Source of the DNA: Asterias amurensis | Lineage: Eukaryota > Echinodermata > Asteroidea > Forcipulatida > Asteriidae | Direction: 5' to 3' | Assembly (NCBI RefSeq): GCF_032118995.1 | Contig: NC_092651.1 | Coordinates: 18,336,349 to 18,400,348 of the forward strand | Length of the DNA stretch: 64,000 nt | Shown here: one piece after another, positions 9,501 to 20,149 of the stretch | Numbering within the stretch: position 1 is the stretch's first letter | Layout: every line of letters starts with the position of its first letter | Notes under the pieces: model-generated | What the model was told of the DNA's origin: nothing | The model's input: only the letters and a program-made list of their open reading frames with translations | The model's database searches: none | Program-made: the position numbers and the translations under genes

Positions 9501-12420
9501 TAACATGCCAGTGCCTTGTAGTTGCAGGTTTAATTCCCACTCTAGAAAAAAAATGAAACCTGAACAAAGATGGCCACTGCATAGACTTTTAAACAAATGT
9601 CTCAACAGTTAATGTCCTGGAAAGCCACAATATGTTGGTAAGGTTTATGGTGCAAAGATCCTTTTTAATTTATTTCCAAACACATCCTCAAAATCTCACC
9701 ATGACCCTCCAGCATAACACAATCTGACTCATTTCCACTCTCGGATCCGGCGTTTTTTGGTTTTTTTTAATCTTCTTATTTTCTAATGATTTTGTTTTGC
9801 TGTCTGACAGAATGCAAGTAAAGAAATTGCCTCAGATTCTAGCCTTACACCTCAAGCGCTTCAAGTACATGGAGCAGGTTCACCGCTACACAAAGCTATC
9901 CTACCGCGTTGTATTCCCGCTGGAGCTGAGACTAATGAACACAGTAAGTCAAATGTATTGCATTATTCAGTCAATCCCACAATTGTATACCATTCCTCCA
10001 TAGTCTTAAATGTTAGTCAAATAGCACCTCTTTTTTTAATGTGATACAATTGTATACAATGTGAGATCGGTGTAAGGAAAAAATATTATTTTCTTTATCT
10101 TATGCCCTTCCTTGCCTTAATAAAATGTGTTTTGGGGATTTAGGAGACATACGCCTTTACTTTTTTTGCTTTTAATTTCTTTTTACTTTCTTTTGTGCTC
10201 TCCTGGGCACCCCATTGTAGTTTTATTATGTTGCCTTAAATATTTATAATGTGTGTTAATGTGTGCCTGTAAATGTGTTTGCCCGAATAAATATTATTAT
10301 ATTATTATCACTGATGCACTTGAGACGAGCAGAATATACTGTTCTAAACATCGAGACCACACCGGCTCTTCTCCGAGCCAACACTCACACAAAAAAGGGG
10401 TGGTGGGGGGGGGGGAGTGAACTATTTATTTATATATAGTTTCTTCCTGTAGTACTGTATCCACACCATGCAAAACTTCAAACAATACTTCAATCTATTA
10501 AATCGTTGTGTCACCTGCTGCTAACACAAAGGGCTGGCTCGATGGTCTAGTGGTCAAGCAATTCAAAGGTCGTGGGTTCGAATCAAACCTGAGCGATTTG
10601 CCTGTGGATTTTTTTCAAAGAACTAAAGGGTTTGGGTACTTTTTGTAACACAAAACACAATGTCCACAGATTTACATTAAACTTACACCATTTGAAGATA
10701 ATGATAGTAGAAAGCTTACTTTGAAGTATTAGTTGCTGAGGTGCTGTAGTTTTTGAGAAATGAGTGAAACAATGTCATGAAAAAAAAACGTTTTTACATG
10801 CTAAAATAGTTTTTGACTCATGATCACTGAGATGAAAATTATTTTCATGACATTGGTTTTCTAATTTTTTTTAAACTACAGCACCTCAGCAAATAATATT
10901 TTCAGGGAAGCTTTCTACTATCATTATCTTCAAACTGTGTAAGTTCATTGTCAATCTGTGGACATTGTGTTTTTTCTGACAAAAAGTACATAGACCCTTT
11001 CAAGGAAAGTAATGAGTTTGTGAATACACATCGATGTAAAGGTTGCAAACAAATTGTAGCACCTTTTGTATGAAATATGAGTTTAATTTTTCCCCTGTTT
11101 TTCTCTTGACAGTCTGACGATGCGACGAGTCCAGACAAGCTCTATGATTTGGTTTCTGTTGTCATCCACTGTGGAAGGTAAACCACTAGATTCTTATGTT
11201 ATATAACACTTCATACAGCTCTAATGACAAAATGAATGGGAGACTTTGAAACGCTAGGTGGCAGCAGACTTATCAGGTAAATGTCCATTGTTTACGTAGT
11301 TCTGAGCATGGGCACATTACCGAGAACAATGGATTTTTTCTTGGTAAGTCTGCTGCCACCAAGTGTCCCGAAAGGCCCCTATTGGTTGCATAGCTCCACG
11401 TACCTTGCAGGGAAAAATACTAAGCGCTTTGATATGCCACTGATATAACGATATATTTACAATAACCTAGTATTATTATTACTATTATTTAAACACAAGC
11501 AAGTTACATGTACTATTTTAATTTTATCAAGGTAATTTGGTTGTTGATTTTTTGTGTTGATACAATGTTGTTGTTTTTCTCCTGAACACAGTGGACCAAA
11601 CAGAGGTCATTATATCACCATCGTCAAAAGCCACGGGTTCTGGTTACTGTTTGATGATGACCTTGTAGATGTAAGTGTTTTTGTAGCTTTCTCTAGTGTA
11701 ACGTTGCGTCGTTCATACCACATAAATTCATTGGGGATATAACCGTGTCAACCATGGTATTTGTGATAGTGTAAAAAACAGTTTTGATTTAGAATCAGTT
11801 TCTTGAATGTGATGACCTTGATACTCTCGGTTGGCTACTCAGATCGTTCTGACAATCCTTTCGTTTCATACTTTGTCAAGATGGTCTGGGGGTCGTGCGA
11901 GAGTGACATGGTTATCCTGTTTCTTTATTTATGTGTTAATATCCCTTATACAATGAATAGGGTAGGTGGCCTTAGCTTTCGATCGAAACCGGACCTTCTT
12001 CAGAGGCATAAAACAAGTACAAACAAATACATATCCATTCATAGAAAAAGAGAGGGGAAAGGGATTAAGGGAAGGATCCTTATACTGTATATTTGATGTA
12101 ATTGTTATAAATCTTTTTATCTTCTCCATTTTTGGCGGTTTTGATGAAATAAATAAAAATAAATAAATAGAATATAATTTGTTTTTACCTTTACACCATA
12201 TGTTAAGCACTACTTGCCCAAGTTCTTTCGAAAAAATCCACAGGCAAATTAAATTATACTGTTCTAATTCTTGATTTATAATGACACCAAATGATCTCTT
12301 TGTTTATCTTGGCAGAAAATTGATGTATCAAACATAGAGGAGTTCTACGGACTTGCAACCGAGGTCCAAAAGACGTCAGATTCTGGCTACATTCTCTTCT
12401 ATCAGGCAAGGGACTTATAA
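550..12420 (+). CDS. USP46: USP46/USP12-type ubiquitin C-terminal hydrolase, 5' exon missing
   Basis: Cysteine deubiquitinase that removes ubiquitin and in animals works with WDR48/WDR20 partners. Ten exons with GT-AG introns and consistent phase: 550-630, 5367-5580, 6454-6534, 7027-7199, 7614-7690, 9277-9360, 9811-9943, 11113-11177, 11592-11670, 12316-12420 (stop TAA). They give 363 residues. The Cys box FGNTCYCNS opens the second visible exon; its Cys is visible residue 32, against 44 in human, so about 12 residues lie on an exon left of the window. The QQDAHEF box, two zinc Cys pairs (RCLCC and YYCETCC) and the His box [15 protein letters not shown] followed by FDDD are all present. The exon at 7027 carries a Ser/Asn/His-rich linker that makes the protein longer than the 366-residue human one. 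USP12 and USP46 are vertebrate duplicates, so this may be the single ancestor of both. Family is near certain; the paralogue name is not. Confidence 0.95.
631..1506. other. Intron of USP46-like gene, no other gene seen
   Basis: The intron starts with GTAAGT at 631 and runs to 5366. In this part no coding or RNA signal was recognised. A weak, decayed T4-like stretch with GGGCACC and GAGGCAACAGAGGCA motifs lies near 1345-1480. Confidence 0.6.
1534..2731 (-). mobile_element. Kolobok-like DNA transposon remnant with THAP exon
   Basis: A 1.2 kb insertion flanked by TTAA at 1530-1533 and 2732-2735. Its ends are inverted: AGTCACCTGG on the left and, on the reverse strand, AGGCACCTGG on the right, each followed by a T-run. 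It carries one THAP-domain exon on the minus strand (2106-2450) and no recognisable catalytic exon. TTAA target duplications plus a THAP protein are characteristic of the Kolobok superfamily known from sea urchin and other animals; the assignment is inference. It sits antisense inside a USP46 intron and inside a T8 MITE. Confidence 0.5.
2106..2450 (-). CDS. THAP-domain first exon (transposon-borne, partial)
   Basis: Open from ATG at 2450 for 115 codons to a canonical donor GTAAGT at 2105-2100 (minus strand). Residues 1-85 fit a THAP zinc-dependent DNA-binding domain: start [10 protein letters not shown], then SLHLFP, a paired Trp region, SEHFEPSCF and the closing AVPTICP. In canonical THAP domains the motif is CSxHF; here it reads LLSEHF, so the third zinc-ligand Cys is replaced by Leu and zinc binding is probably impaired. 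No continuing exon was found below 2100. It is most likely the 5' exon of a Kolobok-type transposase gene left in a deleted element, less likely a host THAP gene exon. Confidence 0.65.
3249..3624 (+). mobile_element. MITE family T1, near full length
   Basis: About 375 bp element with terminal inverted repeats AGGCAGTGGACACTATTGG and CCAATAGTGTCCACTGCCT; the right end abuts TTAA (3625-3628). A central short palindrome (GACCTCAAGTTTAGAACTTGAGGTC) identifies the family. This is the most frequent repeat of the window. Lies in a USP46 intron. Confidence 0.85.
4995..5153. mobile_element. Decayed T8-like MITE fragment
   Basis: Shares GAGCTTCTTAAGCACAAAACC at the left and GCAGCTTTTTGTAATTGGGCC at the right with family T8. 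Lies about 200 bp before the USP46 exon at 5367. Confidence 0.4.
5640..5715 (-). mobile_element. tRNA-derived SINE head fragment, antisense
   Basis: Read on the minus strand it carries a B-box-like GGTTCTAGTCCCACCC and tRNA-like spacing, as in the other tRNA-like heads of this window. Directly downstream of the USP46 exon ending at 5580. Confidence 0.4.
7245..7440. repeat. Unclassified interspersed repeat piece in USP46 intron
   Basis: A GC-richer island with a TTGTTGTTGTTG edge and a CAGGCCTAGGAG motif that differs in composition from the surrounding intron. Looks retroposon-like, but no family could be assigned. Confidence 0.25.
7472..7580 (+). mobile_element. MITE family T1, right-end fragment
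   Basis: Right third of T1: TTTGCTATTTTATGCATATG, the CACCAAGTGAAAATACTGGT block, and TGTCCATTGTCT abutting TTAA at 7581-7584. Lies 30 bp before the acceptor of the exon at 7614. Confidence 0.75.
8240..8555. mobile_element. Hairpin element interrupted by a T6 MITE
   Basis: Outer arms GAGTGACGGTTGTTCTGAGA and TCTCAGACGAACCATCACTC pair imperfectly. Inside, ACAGAGTAT/ATACTCTGT pair, and the minus strand has CTGATGA followed 18 nt later by GAAAC, a module recalling the ends of Penelope-like retroelements. A T6 MITE occupies 8366-8523. Family assignment is tentative. Confidence 0.45.
8366..8523 (+). mobile_element. MITE family T6 (nested)
   Basis: Roughly 160 bp inverted-repeat element with outer GATTTCATAAAACGCTAGGA and TTGGTGAAATCGAC and repeated GTTAGGACGAG/CTTAAGTC motifs. 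Other copies at 18858-19024 and 42736-42905. Inserted inside the hairpin element 8240-8555. Confidence 0.7.
9466..9545. mobile_element. tRNA-like SINE fragment
   Basis: Contains a GGACTTGAACCTAAAACC-type reverse B box and a GCAGGTTTAATTCCCACTC forward one. Decayed; between USP46 exons 9277-9360 and 9811-9943. Confidence 0.3.
10318..10400 (+). repeat. Short hairpin repeat module (Penelope-like terminus?)
   Basis: AGAATATACTGTTCTAAACA is followed by CGAGACCACACC and the hairpin GGCTCTTCTCCGAGCC. The same module recurs at 16845-16925 (reverse) and 17095-17140. Such CTGAAGATGATCAGA/GAAACGTCGAGACC modules are typical of Penelope-like element ends; this is recognition by resemblance only. Confidence 0.35.
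10533..10624 (+). mobile_element. tRNA-derived SINE head
   Basis: A box TGGTCTAGTGG and B box GGGTTCGAATC at tRNA spacing, then a GATTTGCCTGTGG tail shared with the SINE at 14519. No tRNA cloverleaf with a paired anticodon stem. The foldback element at 10625 follows directly. Confidence 0.65.
10625..11000. mobile_element. Foldback MITE, about 170 bp arms
   Basis: Left AAAGGGTTTGGGTACTTTTT pairs with right AAAAAGTACATAGACCCTTT. Inner blocks also pair (CACAATGTCCACAGATT with AATCTGTGGACATTGTG; GCTGAGGTGCTGTAGTTT with AAACTACAGCACCTCAGC). The whole unit can form one long hairpin in USP46 pre-mRNA, about 110 nt before the acceptor of the exon at 11113. Confidence 0.75.
11930..12210. other. USP46 intron with repeat-derived stretch
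   Basis: Contains TCGATCGAAACCGGACCTTCTTCAGAGG, read here only as short blocks, resembling the reverse of a CTGAAGAAGG...CGAAAGC retroelement end module. The rest is AT-rich intron without coding signal. Confidence 0.25.
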
Positions 12421-12943
12421 GCCAAAGTCGTTTGGGGGGAGGAAACGGGGTTGTAAAATATCCATAATTACTTTTTAGTCAACATGCTGCAATGGTTTGT
12501 GAATGGTCTGCGAGGATTGTAAATTGAGAGAGGGAAGTTGTGTCTTGGTTTAAGTGAGTTTATACTTGGTAAAGAAATCTTCAACATTTCAATGGCTAAT
12601 GGTTTTCCGATGCATTCAACTAGTTCCTTGTGTTTGTGGAAATGGGATTGTGGAAATGTGTCTTCACCTTGTGTCTTCATGAATTTCATTTATCTGGTTT
12701 ACACATGAAAATGTGCTTAGCTTGGAAACACCTTGCTTAGTAGAAATGGGTTACCGGCCAAAAGGATGTGTACTAGACATAGTTGTAACTGGTTCCCTAT
12801 ACATTTTTCTTCACATTTTTTCGTTTTGGTATTTTGGGGGGTCATCAGTCCACCACAGATGATGAACAGGGATTTATTCATACATCATGGCCCAAAATAC
12901 CAGCTGGACCACGAGCAAGAGTCCAGTCCTTTTAACTTTGGGC
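12421..12943 (+). other. 3' UTR / flank of USP46-like gene
   Basis: Directly downstream of the stop codon. No AATAAA close to the stop was seen; USP46 family genes can have multi-kilobase 3' UTRs, so the transcript end could be distant. No other gene recognised. Confidence 0.4.
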
Positions 12944-13042
12944 AAGTAACATCACAACTAAACAAGTAACATCACAACTAAACTTTTAACTTTGGGCAAG
13001 TAACATCACAACTAAACAAGTAACATCACAACTAAACAAGTC
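12944..13042 (+). repeat. Tandem repeat, about 20 bp unit
   Basis: Four or more copies of AAGTAACATCACAACTAAAC, with a second-order repeat including TTTTAACTTTGGGC. Probably inside the long 3' UTR of the USP46-like gene. Confidence 0.85.
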
Positions 13043-14518
13043 CTGAAGTTGAGTGTTTTTTTCCCCAAACCAGTATATTTGAAGCCTTCACCAATATGTT
13101 CTCATCTTTTCAATCCCAAACCTCCTTCCTAAAATTTCAGGAAATATATATAACATCAAGTAAAAAAATCACAAGGGAAACTAACTGGGTAAATTTATGT
13201 TGCAGGGAAAGTTAATCGCAATCTCAGACTTGAAATCAGGAGTTATAGCGCATGATAGCCAGTAGAGGCAAACAGAGCTCTGCATGACTGATGCAGACCA
13301 AAGTAATGGCAATCTTAGACTTGAAATCAAGTCTAGAAATGAACTTGACTACCTATAAGCTGACTAAAACAACAAACACCCTCATGCATGGTTGTGAGCT
13401 AGGATTTGGTGAAAGGGTGTCTAAGCTTGCTGGAAACAAAATGAAATGGGTGTTCAAATTGTTCACTCGTAATACATTTACATGTAAAGATAAAACAGGG
13501 TGTCCAAACTTACAACAGGGTTTCCAAAAAACACCCAGACACCCCGCTGGCTAACACTAGCCCTCCTGAATTTGAATATTAGTTGATTAAATTAGCACAA
13601 ATTTAACTCAGTAAAAGCATTAAAGCAATTACCATCAGCAAGGTTGTAGTTTGTAAACAGCACTTAAGTTGTATCTTTCAAAAAAAGGAACGAAAACAAA
13701 AGTATTTTTCTAAAAAAGGCAACATTCTTATTTTGTAATGATTTTAGAAAAGTCAAAAAGAGTTGCCAAAAGTAGGATATGTAATGAATAATTATAGAGA
13801 TTATTTCAATAATTTGTACATAAATATCTGAGAGATGTTGATAATTTTTGTATATGTAAAGCAGATTTTAGAGTCTTGGTGGTAACGTGTGGTTGAGTGT
13901 GGTAAGAAAAAATTGTAACCAATTTTATTTTAACAGTAATCTGTGAATTTTTTTATTTTAATTTGTTCCCCTTCAGATGGAAATGTGATTTTTCTTTTTG
14001 GTTTTAAGGTTAACGCTTGGTGCGTTAAATACTTGTTAATTATTATTTCTTGTTTATTTAAACAATGCATTTGTAGCCAGCCCAGGGGCTAAATTGCTAC
14101 AAACTTTACAATTTAAAAACACTACAATGTACATTATAGAACTTCTGTAAAAATAGTTACTGATTTGCACATGAAACTAAAATATAACTAGAAAACCAAA
14201 ACATTGCTAAAAAGAGAAAATTTATACTTGGTTCAAAATACTGACAAAGAATTAAGGTATCAGACTATGTTTGTTTTTGTGGGAAAGATTGTTAATGTTT
14301 CATAAGTTGATACTGCAAACTGCAACCTCTTGGTTTGGGTAACCACTGACGGAACATATCAAAATCGCTCAGCTTTGGTGCAAAGATCTTTTCTGTGTCA
14401 ATGACGTAACATCTTGTGCTTCAATGCATTAGGACGTGGCGATCCAGTCTTAGCCATAGCCGAGGCTGCCAGTTCAGACACAGCCCTAAGTTCAAGAAAA
14501 CATCTGCCTCTAGCTACC
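13043..14518. other. AT-rich flank, no gene seen
   Basis: No exon-like open frame with splice signals or homology was recognised. Could still be transcribed 3' UTR of the USP46-like gene. Confidence 0.5.
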
Positions 14519-14700
14519 GGGCAATCTCGGTAGTCTAGTTGGTAAGACACTGCTCTATTGCAAGGGTCGTGGGTTCAAATCCCACCCGAGTAATATGCCT
14601 GTAATATTTTTTCACAGGACTCAGGAAAGAAGTGAGTATACAGTGCTATAACACACATCAGTGTACATGGTGTATAAGTAAAAACCAAAATTAGTATACC
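14519..14700 (+). mobile_element. tRNA-derived SINE
   Basis: Head with TAGTCTAGTTGG (A box) and GGGTTCAAATCCCACCC (B box, a perfect T-arm GTGGG/CCCAC), then AATATGCCTGTAATATTTTTTC and an ACAGTGCTATAACACACATC tail. The anticodon stem does not pair, so it is not a tRNA gene. Same family as 10533. Confidence 0.75.
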
Positions 14701-15912
14701 ATCTACCATCGAAAGCATTTTGCAACGGCTATTTCTTCATCATATTAGATGAGTTGCAATAGACACCATCTTTACGGGCGAATTGCATTTTAGCTTGCAG
14801 GCTGTTTTTGCACAAAACGCATGGATGTGTTTTCAAATTGCCCGTAAAGATGGTTGATTTACGTAATGTGGGACTTTCTATTGTGGACAAACATGATTCA
14901 GGGAGATCATTTTCTGCCAAGCTTGTTTCCAGTTCACTTAGTTTTTGCATCAAATAAAGAACATGTATAAATTTTTCTTTGCGAAAGAAAGAGCATTATG
15001 TTCGACACCCAATGTAAAAATGGCTGTAGATATTTCTTGAATTTCTTGAATGTTCTTTGAAACATTTATGTATGCAAGCATATTTTGTGTTTCCTCATAT
15101 GTAACCATTTGTTCTAATTTTTACTTATGAATCTTATCACAGTTTAGGCCACATACAATTTTAAAGAAATGGTGTGTCTATCGCACATGTACATTGATTC
15201 ATATACCAAAAACATAGCAGAGAGGATGTCTACAGCATAGTGTGAAGAATCCCTAGGGTTTAAATATTACTTTATTGGAAATAGGTGAAAGTTGTAATTC
15301 CATGTGGGAATAGCAGCAGAGGGCTGTTTTTTCAAAATAATTTGAGGATAGTTTATGTTTTCCTTTCATTGATGTCATGGTTGTCATGCTTGATACTTCA
15401 TGCCCCTGGTCAGCCCAGGTGTATGGGTCTCTTTGGGTATGAGGGAGAGGAGAAGAGCAGTTGATTTCCCGGAATAATACATAAACTTGTTTCAGGAGAC
15501 GACTTAATAATAATAAAGCTAAATTGGTACAGTACCACCACAATTTAGAGAGAGTGATTTGTTCATTCACAAGGTCCTACCACAAACATCTTAATCTAAT
15601 AATATTAGATTAAGATTTGAGTTTTAGTCCACACCAACATTGAACCTAAGCACTGCAGTTTAAATTTACACGCACTTCAGAGTAGAATATTTTATGCACA
15701 CAATGTGCGTAAACACACAAGTTAGCTGTATTCACTTTTACTTGCCTGTGAGATATGCCTGAAATGGCACTTTGCTTTCAAATCTCTCAACATTTTTGCT
15801 GTTTGGAACTATTTCTTATCTTTTTTTTAAGAGTTGCTCAATGTTTTATCTTTGGTTTGTAGTTATTACAAAAACATAAGTTTGCCTCTTGGAATACAAC
15901 CAGCGGAACATA
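14701..15912. other. Intergenic, no gene seen
   Basis: A short inverted repeat pairs CACCATCTTTACGGGCGA (14765) with GCCCGTAAAGATGGT (14842). Otherwise AT-rich without coding signal. Confidence 0.45.
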
Positions 15913-15982
15913 CAGTCCTCCATTTTGTGGAGTCCATTGTGTGGAGTAGTCCATTTTGTGGAGTCCTTCATCTTGTGGAGTC
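15913..15982 (+). repeat. Imperfect tandem repeat TCCATTTTGTGGAG
   Basis: Four to five degenerate copies of a TCCATTTTGTGGAG unit, some shortened or with inserted bases. Confidence 0.7.
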
Positions 15983-16176
15983 AAAGTTTGGTTCCACAGA
16001 ATAGTTGACTGTTTTATCTGTCATTACAAAAAAAACAGACAATTTCAAGGGATATTTATGTGAAACATTATACATGTACTCTACATTTGAAATATCTTTC
16101 CAACCATATTCATTTGAAAGCAAATGTGTTTTTTCGCCCAAAAGCACCCAATCGGAAGGCAACATGTCCTATAATA
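15983..16176. mobile_element. Decayed half of MITE family T2
   Basis: GAAATATCTTTCCAACCATAT and AAGGCAACATGTCCT align with the right half of T2 (full copies at 25858, 27881, 62263). Strongly diverged. Confidence 0.4.
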
Positions 16177-16386
16177 TGTATCCAAGACATGCATTTAGTG
16201 TTGTGTATTTGGCATTATGTACATAGCCATCTGCCATCTTGGTCTAGTTCTCTGAATACAATGACTCAAGTTGTAGTGACAAGGTGGAACTCCACCCTTT
16301 GTATCATACCAAAGGTGCCAGACTATTTGACCAGCACTAGTGAAGTGCTGTTTGAAGCTTTGCATGGTGTGAATAATAAGAATTAA

Positions 16387-16776
16387 AGGCAGTGGACACT
16401 ATTGGTAATTACTCAAAATAATTATTATCATAAAACCTTTCTTGATTACGAGTAATGGGGAGAGGTTGATGGTATAAAACATTGTGAGAAACAGCTTCCT
16501 CTGAAGTGGCGTAGTTTTCGAGAAAGACGTAATTTTCCACGAATTTGATTTTGAGGCCTCAAGTTTAGAATTTGAGGTCTCGAAATCAAGCATCTGAAAG
16601 CACACAACTTCGTGTGACCATGGTGCGACAAGGGCGTTTTTTTCTTTCATTATTATCTCGCAACTTCGACGACCAATTGAGCTCAAATTTTCACAGGTTT
16701 GTTATTTTATGCACATGTTGAGATACACCAAGTGAGAAGACTGGTCGTTGACAATTACCAATAGTGTCCAGAGTCT
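16387..16776 (+). mobile_element. MITE family T1, full length
   Basis: Starts AGGCAGTGGACACTATTGG after TTAA (16383-16386) and ends GTGTCCAGAGTCT before TTAA (16777-16780): a clean 4-bp TTAA target duplication. Confidence 0.9.
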
Positions 16777-16844
16777 TTAACTATACCGGTAAATAAGTAG
16801 TAAATTTGCGGAGACAACCATGTATTAAATCTCTTTTGTGTGAG

Positions 16845-17160
16845 ATTTAGCTCTAAAAAGAGCCAGTATGGCCCTGACTTTTCGAACAGTATTCTCCTGA
16901 AGATGATCAGAGAAGTAATAATAATACACAGCACTTATAGAGCACACAGAATCTGACAGAGAAAAATTGCCATTCAAGGGCGCTGGTTCCCATAGTCAAG
17001 AGTAACGGACTTAAGATATTTGTTTGAAGAGCTGAGTTTTGAGCTGCCGTTTGAAGATTGAGGGATTATTTTGAGAAAACTGTTTAAAGGGTCAAGACCA
17101 CACCGGCTCATTCAGAGCCAACACTTACACAAAGAGATTTAATACATAGTTGTACCTGCA
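16845..17160. repeat. Paired short hairpin modules
   Basis: A reverse module (AAAAAGAGCCAGTATGG through CTCCTGAAGATGATCAGAG) and a forward module (GACCACACCGGCTC with GAGCC hairpin) flank about 170 bp containing AATAATAATACACAGCACTT. Same module as 10318-10400; possibly a Penelope-like remnant. Confidence 0.35.
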
Positions 17161-17456
17161 AGATAACTATTTAATTATAGTTAATTCTCTGCACTAGGGA
17201 GATGTGGGAGCTAGCTCCCTAGTTATGGCAGTAGTTTATGCCCCATATCTAAACTTTTCAAAATCTATTAAAAAAAAGAACCTACGGATTATCAAGATTG
17301 TAACTAATCGTTATCGCATTACGCTCAGCACAGAGAGGTTTCATCTGTATAAGTAATTAAACTTCAGGGGAATAGTGGAAAAACACTTTTGTATGAAGGG
17401 ATTGTAATATTATTGCTCTGTATAAATGTTTTTTCACATTTATTGAAATGCCACAA

Positions 17457-17462
17457 AATAAA
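17457..17462 (+). terminator. Candidate distal poly(A) signal of USP46-like gene
   Basis: AATAAA about 5 kb after the stop codon, the first well-placed hexamer on an uninterrupted AT-rich tract. Weak support without transcript data. Confidence 0.2.
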
Positions 17463-17474
17463 AACTATGTACAG

Positions 17475-18857
17475 ACTCGAATAAGCCTTGTATTGCTTTT
17501 GCCTCGTCATTCAATTCTTGTTTTTCATACATTTACAAGGTAAAACTTGAAACATAGTACTAAATTAATAAATGCACATTATAATATTAATGTACACGAT
17601 TCTAATATAGCGCTTTGTCACACCGGCTCCTGCCAGCTATGTGGATCTACGTATTGAAGTATGAGACCTATTCCTTTTTATCTTCAAGTACGCGCTTATC
17701 CTCCAATCAGATGGGCAGAATGGAGTGGTGATAAAAACCTATATTGCACGGCTAATATCACTACCATGCGTCTTGTGTGTTCTATGTCACGCGCCAAGTT
17801 TGCTCGTTGGATATGTGACGCAGAAGCGCTATATTTTCCATATTCCACTCGCGCTTGTGTGATAACTTATAATAGCACCAGGTAATGGTTTACATTGTAC
17901 TGTGGCACAACATGATGCCGATCAACCCAGGAACCCCCTTCCTTGAGCCCTTGGCTGCATCACTATATTTCACAGATTTCTTGCTGACAAAATGATCATA
18001 GCAGAAGGAGTGTTTAGGGACTGTGGATTTGTATTTAGTCTTGGAGTAAAAATGATGCAAGAAGAAAAAACAAAATGTTTCTGTAAATTTTATCATTTAT
18101 TGACAATTTCAATAGAAAAAGATGTCCTGAAATTTAGCAATTTATGTCTTAATTAATTTTGTGCCAGTTGCAGTTGCAGTTCTATGAGCATGGCGGCGCT
18201 AACTTGCCTGCCCCCCCCCCACTCCCTCCCAAGTTTCCCCCAATGGCACAAATTGTAATTAAACCCAAAAACATTAAAAACACATTAATGCAGTTATGTT
18301 GGTGTTAACGCAGCTCAATGCTCCAAGTCAATGGTTTGCTCCTTAAATTTACACCCCCGACCAAGATGTACCAAACATCACTATGAGAGCAACATGCCAG
18401 TACCACAGTCTTGTTTGTGGTCCCATCATAGTGTTAGCCAGAGGGGTGTCTGAGTGTCTTTTTTACACCCTGTTTTAAATTTTTTACAGTCTGGTAGTTT
18501 CTATGTATCATAAGTGAACCATTTGGATGCCCAGTTCTTAAGGTTCCAGCAAATTTGGAAATCCTTTTACTCAATCTTGGCTAAAACCATGGGTCCCATC
18601 CAGACCTGAGTTACACATGTACAATAAGAAGCACAACTTATCCAAGGCAAATGCTTTTGCTGTAAAAATTTTCATTTCAATTAAGTTTTAGTAAACAAGG
18701 TTTACATTATATCGGTGTTCAAATTTACGATAATACCAATGATGACATTAACAATACAACATCAATTAATACAATAGTCAACAACACATTTTAATTAGGA
18801 GAAAAATCCTTATTGTGAAATGTAAAGAAGTAACATTCAGATATTATAATAAACCAA
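17475..18857. other. Intergenic, SINE fragment only
   Basis: At 17883-17945 the reverse of the SINE tail seen at 33421-33700 is present (GGTTTACATTGTACTGTGGC, ATGCCGATCAACCCAGGAAC). A C-run lies near 18215. No gene seen. Confidence 0.45.
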
Positions 18858-19024
18858 CCGTCAATTTCACAAAGAGTTAGGACTCGACTTATCTCGAGTT
18901 AGGACGAGTAACTCTTCCTAACTTTGGATTAATCTTAAGGTCTGCATGCTACAGTGCAGGGTTTGGACTCGTCCTAAGTCCTAAGAATTAGTCTTAAGTT
19001 AGGAAGAGTTTTGTGGAAACGACG
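18858..19024 (+). mobile_element. MITE family T6
   Basis: CAATTTCACAAAGAGTTAGG at the left, GGAAGAGTTTTGTGGAAACG at the right, with internal repeated GTTAGGACGAG and TCCTAAGTCCTAAG. The copy at 42736-42905 is the same sequence in reverse orientation. Confidence 0.8.
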
Positions 19025-19312
19025 GCAGATGCTCAACAAATATTGTAAATGTTCAGGATATTTCATATCTCAACCCTGATTTCCAATAGTAGACACTCAT
19101 GATGCTTCAATTCAATTGTGATCAATATATATTGTACATAAAAAAAATAATCCAAGAAATTTTAGCTGATTGTTTCGAGCCATTCAAACGTAAAGCATTG
19201 AGTAAGTTATCATTATTAGAAGAATTTGTTTGTTAAAATATTATTAACTTTGCGATAATAATGGCAATTAAGGTCCAGCATGTCACTGTTTTAAAAGTGA
19301 AATTTTACTAAA

Positions 19313-19522
19313 ATGGCCCCATTTCGTGACTCTGCTTACTGCCGAATTTTGTGCTTATGATCACCATTCTTGGCAATTGTGCAAGCGCTGAATTCCTGTG
19401 CTAGCTGTGTATGCGAGGAATATCTAGTAGTGTGGAGTACAAACGCGCACAAGCAAAAATTCCCTGCTTTTGTAAGCGCCAATTCTTTGCTTACAGTAAG
19501 CAGAGCCATGAAATTGGGCCCA
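19313..19522 (+). mobile_element. MITE family T7
   Basis: Left GGCCCCATTTCGTGACTCTG pairs with right GCAGAGCCATGAAATTGGGC; inner CTTACTG/CAGTAAG also pairs. A longer copy lies at 59102-59352. Confidence 0.75.
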
Positions 19523-20149
19523 GGTCCACCGCACCATGCCTGATCAAAAGATGGAAAACATACGAATGTTGGAATAAATAAAAAACGCCAGAACCTTAAA
19601 ATAAAACATTAGACATAAAAGTTTTTTCAAATACATAAAGTGTGCCAGGGGTATCTCTGTCAAATCATTTGTATGATACAATTTGGTCAGTAGCGGTAAG
19701 TCTTCAACCACTTTTGATAACATAAGTTGACCTTTTGCCAACAGAATTCAAACATGACTCACAGGGGGTACTGTAGTCATGTTCAAAACAGGATTGTGGC
19801 TGTACATTGAACTCTCACCCAATTACTGCACACAACCTTACCGATCCTACTATCGTTCTATTATTTCTTTTTCTAAAGAATTCCTTTCTTGGGTCCATGT
19901 TTAACAAAGAATTCCCTTGTGTGGTCCATTGTTGCAATGTGTTGAAGACCCCACAAGGGAACACCTGAAAGCCCACACATTCCTGTGCCCTCCATAGATA
20001 TGATACAGAGGGAGGGGGCTGGGTGGCACACTTCATGAAGTCTGAAACAGGATTTCTGGGCCCAAATTAAACAGCTCTATTTAAAAACACAAAAAAGTAG
20101 TGACGCACAAAAGAAGTTAGGCTTGATCAGAATAAGCCGAAATCCCATG

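Noticed and set aside
12944-13042. CRISPR-like spaced repeats
   Set aside because: Direct tandem repeats without unique spacers in an animal genome.
14529-14600. tRNA gene-like sequence with perfect T-arm
   Set aside because: The anticodon stem does not pair and the sequence continues into a tail shared with 10533; it is a SINE head.
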